Assembly: GCA_030838265.1 (NCBI GenBank) | Contig: JAUTXA010000071.1 | Coordinates: forward strand, 1-5,727 | Direction: 5' to 3' | DNA from: Actinomycetota bacterium | GTDB taxonomy: Bacteria; Actinomycetota; Acidimicrobiia; Acidimicrobiales; BP-101 | DNA length: 5,727 nt | Part shown: positions 1 through 5,727 of the stretch, piece by piece | Layout of the letters: every line of letters starts with the position of its first letter | Position numbering within the stretch: the first letter of the stretch is position 1 | Position numbers and translations under genes: made by a program | The notes under the pieces: generated by a model | Database searches by the model: none | Told to the model about the DNA's origin: nothing | What the model saw: the letters and a program-made list of their open reading frames with translations, nothing else

Positions 1-818
1 CGGGCCGCGGCCCGCTCGATGGCGTCGAAGATCACTGATCCGGGGTCGGCCCCCTCGGCGCCGCGCACCAGATCGGCACCCACCCGCTCGGCCCACAGCT
101 CGAGCTGCTCGCCGGCCGCGGCCCGGAACGTGTCACCCGCCGCCATGATCACCTTGCGCCCGGCGTCGGCCTCGCGCTTGCCCAGCTTGCCGATCGTGGT
201 CGTCTTGCCCACGCCGTTGACCCCGACGAAGAGCCAGACGTTCGGTTGGCCGGGCTCGAAGCGCAGCCCTCGGTCGGCCGACGACAGGCTCTTCTTGAGG
301 TCATCCTTCAGGGCGTCGACCAACGCGGCCGACGTCGTCATTCCCTCGGCCTTCACCCGCAGCCGCAGGTCGCCCAGCAAGTTCGTGGTCAGGCCCACCC
401 CGACGTCGGCCCGGATGAGAGCCTCCTCGAGCTCGTCCCACGTGTCGTCGTCGATGTCGGTGCGCGACAGGACGCTCCCGATGTAGCCGGCGAACGCCTC
501 TCGCGCCTTCGACAGGCGGTCGCGGAACCGAGGCTTGACGGCGACGGGCTCGTCGAGGACCTGTTCTTCGAGCTCGGGCGGGAGGGCAGGCTCGATCTCG
601 TCGGGGGCCGCCTCGGCGGGCGCCTCGACATCGACCTCGGGCCCGCCGACGGTCGGCGTCGCCACGTCGACTGAAGGGCGCGGGGCCTCCTTGGGTCGCG
701 TGACGTCGCGGGCGGGCGGTTCGAGCTCGACCCCCCGGTTGCGGCGGCCCACGACGGTGACGCCGGTAATGACGAGGATGACGCCGACCAGGACGAGCAG
801 GGCGAAGAAGACTTGCAT
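1..818 (-). CDS. ftsY: Signal recognition particle receptor FtsY, membrane-anchored form (3' end outside window)
   Basis: FtsY is the SRP-receptor GTPase. It docks ribosome-SRP complexes at the inner membrane and, with Ffh, hands nascent membrane proteins to SecYEG. The first 272 residues are visible, read from ATG at 818. Residues 3-23 are a hydrophobic segment followed by Arg-Arg, which predicts an N-terminal membrane anchor. Residues 30-95 are a Pro/Glu/Val-rich acidic linker. The helical N domain starts near 97 and carries ALIRADVG at 133-140. The G domain shows the P-loop GVNGVGKT at 199-206 and the SRP-GTPase motif DTFRAAA at 229-235. The DTAGR and TKLDG motifs and the C-terminal helix should lie beyond the left edge, roughly 120-130 residues more. 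The anchor begins right at this ATG, which supports the start. Upstream there is only a weak GGTAGG about 11 nt away. The gene follows smc by 37 bp, so co-transcription is likely. SRP54/Ffh is the close relative, but the N-terminal anchor and linker exclude it. Confidence 0.96.
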   Translation of the reverse strand, partial: MQVFFALLVLVGVILVITGVTVVGRRNRGVELEPPARDVTRPKEAPRPSVDVATPTVGGPEVDVEAPAEAAPDEIEPALPPELEEQVLDEPVAVKPRFRDRLSKAREAFAGYIGSVLSRTDIDDDTWDELEEALIRADVGVGLTTNLLGDLRLRVKAEGMTTSAALVDALKDDLKKSLSSADRGLRFEPGQPNVWLFVGVNGVGKTTTIGKLGKREADAGRKVIMAAGDTFRAAAGEQLELWAERVGADLVRGAEGADPGSVIFDAIERAAA

Positions 819-855
819 TGGGACCGCAGCCTACCGGCGCTCTGTCGAGGGCCGA

Positions 856-3800
856 TCAGGCCCCGGCGGACACCCGCTCGCTGATGACCCGAGACGAACC
901 GCCGGGCTGCATGGTGACGCCGTAGAGGCAGTCGGCGGCCTCCATGGTGCGCTTCTGATGGCTGACGACCAGCAACTGGGCCTCTTCCCGGAACTCGTGA
1001 ATGAGGTCGAGGAAGCGGTGGAGGTTGACGTCGTCGAGGGCGGCCTCGACCTCGTCCATCAGGTAGAAGGGCGAGGGACGGCTGCGGAAGACGGCGAAGA
1101 GGAAGGCCAGCGCGGTCAGCGAACGCTCCCCGCCCGACAGCAGCGAGAGCTTCCGCACGTTCTTTCCCGACGGACGGGCCTCGACCTCGATCCCCGTCTC
1201 GAGCAGGTCGTCGGGCGCCGTCAAACGAAGGCGGCCGATGCCGCCCGGGAAGAGGGTCGAGAACAGCTTGGTGAAGTTGTCGGCCACGTCGGCGTAGGCG
1301 GCCGAGAAGACGTCGACGATCTCGGTGTCGATGGCCCTGATGACCTTGGCCAGCTCGCGGCGGCTGCCCTTGACGTCTTCGAGCTGAGCTTCGAGGAAGG
1401 TGTGACGCTCCTGGAGGGCGGTGAACTCCTCGAGGGCCAGCGGGTTCACCGGCCCCATGAGGCGAAGCTCGCGCTCGAGCTCGCGGGCCCGGTGGGGGGC
1501 CGTCGTCCCCGGCGGCAGCTCGGGGCACTCGGCCACCATCGCGGTGTCAGGCTCGCAGTCGAAGTCGCGCCGCAAGGTCTCGACCGCGGCCTCGAGTCGC
1601 AGCCTCACCTCGGTGTCGTCGAGCTCGGCCCGCTGCGCCTTCTCGCGCAGCTCCGACAGCTGGCGCTCGGCCGCCACCCGCTCGCGGCGCAGCTGGTCGA
1701 GGCGTTCGGCCGAGGCCCGCACCGAGTCGCCGTGGCGCCGGCGCTGCTCGCGGAGGTCGGCCAGACGGGCCTCGACGGTGACCAGGCGCTCGTCGACCAG
1801 GGCGACCAATCGCTCGGTGGCGACGGCCGTCGTCTCGAGGCGGATGCGGCGATCGCCCGCCTCGGCCGCCTCACTGGCGTGGGACCGCAGGCGCTCGTCG
1901 AGCTCGGCCAGCCGACGGGAGAGGAAGGCGCGGCGCTCGTCGAGGCCGCCGGCCCGCACTTCGAGGTCGGTCTTCAGGGCGGCGACGGCCGACGCCCGCT
2001 GGTCGATGCGGCCGCGGGCGGCCTTCAACGCGGTCGCCCGCTCGACACCGGCCGCCTCTTCGGCCTCGAGGGCGGGGAGAATCGACTCGAGCTCGGTCAC
2101 CCGATCCGCATCGCGCGCCACCCGCTCGGTCACCTCGGCGAAGTGGGTGGCGAGGGTGTCGGTCTCGGTCGCCGCGTCGCGCCGCTCGCTCTCGACCCGC
2201 TGCAGCCCGTCCGACGCGCTGGTCAGCCGGGTGTCGTTGGCGTCGAGCGATCGGGCCAGCTCGGCCTCGGCCGCCTTGGCCCCGGCCAGATCCTGGCGGG
2301 CGGCCAACAGCTGGGCGTCGAGGCGCTCGAGCTCGGCCTCGGCCTCGGCCGTGCGCCGCCGGGCCTCGTCGAGCGCCGCGCCCGTGGCCCCGGCGCCCGC
2401 CGCGCCCGTCCGCCAACCCAGGGTCGAGAAGCGGTCACCGTCACGGGTCACCGCCACCACACTGGGGTGGGCGAGCACCAGGTCGAGGGCCTCCTGCCAT
2501 CCGCCGTCGACGCACACCGCCGAGGCCAGCAGGGTGTCGAGAAGGCGGTCGCCACTGGGCCGTCGAGAGCGCACGTGGGCCCGCACTGCCTCGCCCGCGA
2601 CCGTGGCCTCGAGCGACAGCGACCCGGGGACGGACGTGGCGTCGAGGGCCAGGACGGAGCCGGCGTGGCCCCCTTCCCGCAACGCAGTGATCGCAGCCCG
2701 CGCTGCGTCGACGCCGTCGACCACGACCGACGCGATGGCCTCGCCGGCGGCCGCTTCGAAGGCGGCCTCCCATCCCTCGTCGACATCGACCATCTCGAGC
2801 AGGGTGCCGACCACGCCGTCGACATCGGCCAGCCGCTCGGCGCCGGCCCGGGCCCGGGCTTCGTCGAGGGCCAGGGCCAGGGCGTCGGCCCGGGCCGACC
2901 ACGAGTGGTGGTCGGCATCGGCGGCTCGACGGGTGGCCTCGAGGGCGGCCAGCGACTCCTCGGTCTGGCGGCGGGCCTTCTCGGCGTCGTCGAGGTTGGC
3001 GACCAGCGGTTGCTCGGCCCGGTCGGCCTCGGCCATCTCGCGGCGCAGCCGCGTCGACTCGGCGTCGAGGCGGGCCATCTTCTGGCCCAGCGACTCGAGG
3101 CGGCGCTCGAGGCGCTCGACCTCGGACGCCCCCCGCTGCACGGCGGCCCGCAAGGCGGCCAGCTCGCCCCGGATCTCGGCCGCCTGGCCTCCGGCGATGG
3201 GCCCCTCGTCGTCATCCCAGTCGCCCTCGAACTCGGCCCGCTCGGCGGCCAGGGTGGCCTCGGCCTCGGCCAGCTCCTCGGCCTTGGGCAGGAGCGACGC
3301 GGCCTCGGCCTCGACATCGGCCAGCTCGCTGGTGAGGCGGGCCTGCTCGGCCTCGAGGGTGGCGATGACAGCCTGGTCGACCGACGACGCCAGCTCGCGG
3401 GTGACCGACCGGCGCCGCTCGGCCAACAGGGCCGACAGGCCGCGGGCCCGCTCCCTGAGGGACTCGAACCGCACTAGGGCGTCGCCCAGGTCGTCGCCGC
3501 CGCGCGCCGTCAGGTCGGCCTCGGCCGCCATCACCTGGGTGTCGAGGTTGGCCAGCGTTGTCCGTAAGCCCGACTCGGTGGTCGCGGCCTCGGTCCGCAC
3601 CCGGGCATTGGCCTCGAGGCGGGACCGGTGGGTGGCGATCTCCTTGCCCGCCAGGTGCAGGCGGATGCCCTGGAGCTCTTCGACCAGGCTGCCGTGGCGA
3701 CGGGCGGCGTCGGCCTGGCGCTCGAGGGGACGCAGCTGGCGTCGGACCTCGCGCAGGAGGTCCTGCAGCCGGAGCAGGTTGCCGTCGGTCGACTCGAGCC

Positions 3801-4341
3801 GGCGCTGGGCCTTCTCGCGACGGCGGCGGAACTTCAAGACGCCGGCCGCCTCTTCGATGATGAGGCGCCGCTCCTCGGGCCGGGCATTGAGGACGGCGTC
3901 GAGCTGACCCTGCGAGACGATCACGTGCTGCTGGCGACCGACGCCCGAGTCGGAGAGAAGCTCTTGCACGTCGAGGAGCCGGCAGGGCACGCCGTTGATG
4001 GCGTACTCCGACTCGCCCGAGCTGCGGAACAAGGTGCGGGTGATGGTGACCTCGGTGAACTCGATGGGCAGCAGCCCGGCCGAGTTGTCGATGGTCAGGC
4101 TGACCTCGGCCCGTCCGAGGGCGGGGCGCTTGGCCGACCCGGCGAAGATCACGTCCTCCATCTTCGAAGATCGCACCGTGCGCGGCCCTTGGGCGCCGAG
4201 CACCCAGGCCACGGCGTCGACGATGTTCGACTTGCCGCTGCCGTTGGGCCCGACGACCGCCGTGATCCCCGGTTCGAGCTCGAGGACCGTGGTGTCAGCG
4301 AAGGACTTGAAGCCCTTGAGAGTGAGCGTCTTCAGGAACAC
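856..4341 (-). CDS. smc: Chromosome segregation/condensation ATPase SMC
   Basis: SMC dimerises through its hinge and, with ScpA/ScpB, forms an ATP-driven ring that compacts and segregates the chromosome. From the GTG at 4341 it has 1161 residues, close to the usual 1150-1200. The head begins FLKTLTLKGFKSFAD, with Walker A GPNGSGKS at 31-38. A conserved QGQLDAVL...PEERR...EEAAG block lies near 140-165. A long Ala/Glu/Arg-rich coiled coil runs to about 500, then the hinge (about 500-650), then a second coiled coil. The LMGPVNPLALEE segment is near 960-972, the ABC signature LSGGERS at 1068-1074, and Walker B LMDEVEAALDD has its catalytic Asp-Glu at 1096-1097. A GTG at 4371 is also in frame and would add ten residues. 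I prefer 4341 because the family consensus starts at this Val-Phe-Leu-Lys and the extension would cover the possible promoter. No Shine-Dalgarno precedes 4341. The reading frame is intact. Rad50/SbcC or MukB are unlikely given the hinge and signature sequences. Confidence 0.97.
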   Translation of the reverse strand: MFLKTLTLKGFKSFADTTVLELEPGITAVVGPNGSGKSNIVDAVAWVLGAQGPRTVRSSKMEDVIFAGSAKRPALGRAEVSLTIDNSAGLLPIEFTEVTITRTLFRSSGESEYAINGVPCRLLDVQELLSDSGVGRQQHVIVSQGQLDAVLNARPEERRLIIEEAAGVLKFRRRREKAQRRLESTDGNLLRLQDLLREVRRQLRPLERQADAARRHGSLVEELQGIRLHLAGKEIATHRSRLEANARVRTEAATTESGLRTTLANLDTQVMAAEADLTARGGDDLGDALVRFESLRERARGLSALLAERRRSVTRELASSVDQAVIATLEAEQARLTSELADVEAEAASLLPKAEELAEAEATLAAERAEFEGDWDDDEGPIAGGQAAEIRGELAALRAAVQRGASEVERLERRLESLGQKMARLDAESTRLRREMAEADRAEQPLVANLDDAEKARRQTEESLAALEATRRAADADHHSWSARADALALALDEARARAGAERLADVDGVVGTLLEMVDVDEGWEAAFEAAAGEAIASVVVDGVDAARAAITALREGGHAGSVLALDATSVPGSLSLEATVAGEAVRAHVRSRRPSGDRLLDTLLASAVCVDGGWQEALDLVLAHPSVVAVTRDGDRFSTLGWRTGAAGAGATGAALDEARRRTAEAEAELERLDAQLLAARQDLAGAKAAEAELARSLDANDTRLTSASDGLQRVESERRDAATETDTLATHFAEVTERVARDADRVTELESILPALEAEEAAGVERATALKAARGRIDQRASAVAALKTDLEVRAGGLDERRAFLSRRLAELDERLRSHASEAAEAGDRRIRLETTAVATERLVALVDERLVTVEARLADLREQRRRHGDSVRASAERLDQLRRERVAAERQLSELREKAQRAELDDTEVRLRLEAAVETLRRDFDCEPDTAMVAECPELPPGTTAPHRARELERELRLMGPVNPLALEEFTALQERHTFLEAQLEDVKGSRRELAKVIRAIDTEIVDVFSAAYADVADNFTKLFSTLFPGGIGRLRLTAPDDLLETGIEVEARPSGKNVRKLSLLSGGERSLTALAFLFAVFRSRPSPFYLMDEVEAALDDVNLHRFLDLIHEFREEAQLLVVSHQKRTMEAADCLYGVTMQPGGSSRVISERVSAGA

Positions 4342-4350
4342 GCGGAGCCG

Positions 4351-4358
4351 AGGGTATA
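4351..4358 (-). promoter_or_regulatory. Possible -10 element for a leaderless smc transcript
   Basis: On the minus strand these eight bases read TATACCCT, an AT-rich island in very GC-rich surroundings. The last six, TACCCT, fit the actinobacterial -10 pattern TANNNT and lie 9 nt before the GTG at 4341. A start site about seven bases downstream of the -10 would fall at or within a few bases of that GTG, giving a leaderless or nearly leaderless mRNA. This would explain why smc has no Shine-Dalgarno sequence. I see no convincing -35 hexamer at 16-18 nt upstream, which is GC-rich. Because such short motifs occur by chance, this is tentative. If real, it would give smc-ftsY a promoter separate from mutM. 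Confidence 0.3.
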
Positions 4359-4402
4359 CCGCCCCCGGCACCCCACCGCGGACCGGCCTGTGACCAGGAT
4401 GT

Positions 4403-4867
4403 CTAGGGGTTTTCCGGGCTTGGAGCGGCCCCGCCCTCGCCGCTCTGGCGCTGGCGCTGCCACTCCTCGTACTGCTCCTTGCGGCGCATCTCGGCCTCCC
4501 GCCGCTTCAGGTCCTCGTTCCACTCGGCCAGGCGCCGCTTCTCGGCCGCCGCCGCCTCGGCGTCCTCCGGCGCGGGCGACCCCGTGCGGAGCCGGGCCAG
4601 GAACTCGGGGTCGTCGTCAGGCCGGGACGGGCGGCCGCCCTGGGCGCTCCGGTACTTCGAGGAGCCGGGCTCGAAGCTCGTCCCCTGGGGACGGCCCAGG
4701 ATCAGCCAGGCGATCGACCCGATATCGGGGATGAAGAACACGATGAACAGCCAAAACAGCTTGGGCAGGTTGCGGACCATGGCGTCATCGGTCGAGATGA
4801 CGTCGAAGATGCAGTAGATCCACAAACCCAGCAGGACGAGCGCTACGGCTCCGTCCACCTCGAGCAT
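4403..4867 (-). CDS. Small PLDc_N-domain membrane protein with charged C-terminal tail
   Basis: A 154-residue protein of unknown function, starting at ATG 4867 behind a good ribosome binding site. Two membrane segments are predicted, about residues 6-24 and 37-57, separated by a short polar loop (STDDAMVRNLP). The second ends PDIGSIAWLILGRP. This pattern of a first helix, Lys-x-x-Trp, then Pro-x-x-Gly and Gly-Arg after the second helix, matches the PLDc_N family, a hairpin found at the N terminus of cardiolipin synthases and often alone in small actinobacterial proteins. No HKD phospholipase motif is present, so it is not itself a phospholipase D enzyme. Residues 61-154 form a soluble tail. 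Its first part is Ser/Pro/Asp-rich, and about 105-142 is Ala/Glu/Arg/Lys-rich, likely a helix or short coiled coil, followed by a Gly/Pro-rich end. It starts 30 bp after the mutM stop and ends 61 bp before the smc start, so it could be co-transcribed with either. The topology and family are inferred from sequence only. Confidence 0.88.
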   Translation of the reverse strand: MLEVDGAVALVLLGLWIYCIFDVISTDDAMVRNLPKLFWLFIVFFIPDIGSIAWLILGRPQGTSFEPGSSKYRSAQGGRPSRPDDDPEFLARLRTGSPAPEDAEAAAAEKRRLAEWNEDLKRREAEMRRKEQYEEWQRQRQSGEGGAAPSPENP

Positions 4868-4874
4868 CGCACGA

Positions 4875-4882
4875 CCCCCCTT
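4875..4882 (-). promoter_or_regulatory. Ribosome binding site of the PLDc_N-domain gene
   Basis: The minus strand reads AAGGGGGG followed by 7 nt and then the ATG at 4867. The G-run can pair with the CCUCC of the 16S rRNA tail at a usual distance. This fixes the start of the small membrane protein and indicates leadered translation, unlike smc just downstream. Confidence 0.65.
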
Positions 4883-4897
4883 GCCCGAAGGCTCAGT

Positions 4898-5727
4898 TCA
4901 GACCTGACACTGCTGGCAGTAGAAGGTCGAGCGGCCCCCGGTCTTCTCCCGCACAATGGGACTTCGACACCGACGGCACGCTTCCCCCTCGCGGTCGTAG
5001 ACCTTGTGCTCCTTCTGGTACTCGCCGATGTGGCCGAAGAGGTCGCGATACTGCTCGTCGGCCAGCGACGAGCCCCGGTGCTTGATGGCCTCCTGCAGGG
5101 TCTCGACCATGGCGCGGTAGAGGCGGCGCACCTCCTGCGACGACAGGGTCTCGCTGCCACGGTCGTGGCGGAGCCCGGCCGCGAAGAGGATCTCGTCGGA
5201 GTAGATGTTGCCGATGCCGGCCACGAACTTCTGGTCCATGAGCAGCGGCTTGAGCTTGGTCTTCTGGGCCGTCAGGCGCTCGGCGAACACGGTCCAGCTG
5301 AAGACGTCCTCGACCGGATCGAAGCCCAGGTGGGCCAGCTCGGAGACCTGGCTCTCGAGCTCGTCGGGGGCGGTGACGAAGAGCTCGCCGAACGTGCGGG
5401 GATCGACGTAGCGGAGCTGGCCGCCCTGCGTGAAGGTGATCACCACGTGGGTGTGCTTGGCCTTGGGCTCCTTGGCCGACTTGGTGCGGAGGAGCTGGCC
5501 GCTCATGCCGAGGTGGATCACCAGTAGCTCGCCGCTCTCGAGCTTGACGAGCAGGTACTTGCCCTTGCGGCTGACGCCGGTGATCTTCTGGCCGTCGAGG
5601 CGCGAGGTGAACTGCTTCTTGGTCTTGTGGCGGCGGATGGAGCGCAGGCCGGTGACCTCGACCTCCTTGATGCGCTTGCCGACGACCTCTTTCTCGAGGT
5701 CGCGCCGGATCGTCTCGACTTCGGGCA
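4898..5727 (-). CDS. mutM: Formamidopyrimidine-DNA glycosylase MutM/Fpg (extreme N terminus outside window)
   Basis: MutM excises 8-oxoguanine and formamidopyrimidines and cuts the resulting abasic site by beta/delta elimination. The visible frame starts at PEVETIRRDLE, the usual continuation of MPELPEVE, so about four codons are missing, including the catalytic Pro2 and Glu3. The full length would be about 279 residues, normal for the family. In that numbering, the catalytic-domain SRKGKYLL stretch with its conserved Lys is near 58-65. The lesion-gap residues are Met78 (HLGMSG) and Arg114/Phe116 (DPRTFG). The helix-two-turn-helix motif LLMDQKFVAGIGNIYSDE contains DNA-binding Asn177. The C-terminal zinc finger has Cys254, Cys257, Cys274 and Cys277, with the conserved Arg of GGRSTFYC. 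The GTG at 5521 is internal and is not the start, because conserved sequence continues in frame upstream. The intact zinc finger and PEVET argue for Fpg over Nei. It is the first gene of the cluster visible here; the position just upstream of smc resembles other actinobacteria, where rnc often precedes it. Confidence 0.97.
   Translation of the reverse strand, partial: PEVETIRRDLEKEVVGKRIKEVEVTGLRSIRRHKTKKQFTSRLDGQKITGVSRKGKYLLVKLESGELLVIHLGMSGQLLRTKSAKEPKAKHTHVVITFTQGGQLRYVDPRTFGELFVTAPDELESQVSELAHLGFDPVEDVFSWTVFAERLTAQKTKLKPLLMDQKFVAGIGNIYSDEILFAAGLRHDRGSETLSSQEVRRLYRAMVETLQEAIKHRGSSLADEQYRDLFGHIGEYQKEHKVYDREGEACRRCRSPIVREKTGGRSTFYCQQCQV

Noticed and set aside
389..1528. A 379-codon minus-strand frame spanning the smc-ftsY junction
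   Set aside because: It is a different frame from both real genes and gives Arg/Pro/Ser-rich sequence, while the correct frames show full SMC and FtsY motifs.
3226..3330. Short runs of GGCCTC-like hexamers, also near 2331-2350
   Set aside because: They encode alternating Ala-Glu in the SMC coiled coil. Amino-acid composition and codon bias explain them better than a functional repeat.
535..3477. A 980-codon open frame on the plus strand opposite ftsY and smc
   Set aside because: It lies antisense to two certain genes. Its product is Gly/Arg/Leu-rich low-complexity sequence with no domain I recognise. In GC-rich coding DNA the antisense frame often stays open because stop codons are AT-rich.
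1421..3907. An 828-codon plus-strand open frame within smc
   Set aside because: The product is almost entirely Ser, Arg and Ala, as expected when GC-rich Glu/Leu/Ala codons are read in antisense. It overlaps another long shadow frame and has no family resemblance.
4342..4371. Ten-residue N-terminal extension of SMC from GTG 4371
   Set aside because: The extra residues have no counterpart in SMC proteins as I know them, and the extension would cover the AT-rich putative -10. The consensus start is the GTG at 4341.
3628..4734. A 368-codon plus-strand open frame crossing the smc start and the PLDc_N gene
   Set aside because: It is antisense to two supported genes and ends in Arg/Pro/Gly-rich low-complexity sequence with no recognisable domain.
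4868..4897. GCC-TTCG-GGC tetraloop hairpin as a mutM terminator
   Set aside because: The stem has only three pairs and is followed by AAGGGGGG, the ribosome binding site of the next gene, not a U-run.
5006..5527. A 173-codon plus-strand open frame opposite mutM
   Set aside because: It covers highly conserved MutM motifs on the other strand, and its own Leu/Gly/Val-rich product shows no domain.

Overview
This window is an ordinary chromosomal housekeeping segment from a high-GC bacterium. Every supportable gene lies on the minus strand, so transcription runs from the right edge to the left. The gene order is mutM (Fpg DNA glycosylase, 5' end just cut off), a small PLDc_N-type membrane protein, smc (chromosome condensation ATPase) and ftsY (SRP receptor, 3' end cut off). 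The mutM-smc-ftsY order, the very high GC, the N-terminal membrane anchor on FtsY, the PLDc_N protein and the Gly-Trp in the SMC hinge point to Actinomycetota. My best guess within that phylum is the Acidimicrobiia, but this is an impression from protein style and not a demonstrated placement.

Layout from the transcriptional start side: mutM occupies 5727-4898 and lacks only about four N-terminal codons. A 30-bp gap holding a strong Shine-Dalgarno sequence leads to the 154-residue membrane protein at 4867-4403. A 61-bp gap follows, with a possible -10 element close to a GTG that I take as the smc start (4341). The smc gene runs to 856 without interruption. A 37-bp gap then leads to ftsY from 818, which runs off the left edge. 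No gap is long enough to hide another gene, and I see no clear intrinsic terminator, so read-through along the whole cluster is plausible.

Functionally the genes are linked by genome maintenance (MutM repairs oxidised purines, SMC compacts and segregates the chromosome) and by membrane-protein targeting (FtsY). The PLDc_N protein has no assigned role. I found no mobile element, CRISPR array, RNA gene or unfamiliar multi-gene system. The long plus-strand open frames opposite smc and ftsY are antisense shadows of GC-rich coding sequence. The points most worth a second look are the membrane protein between mutM and smc, the possible leaderless GTG start of smc, the altered glycine motif in the SMC hinge and the short linker of the membrane-anchored FtsY.
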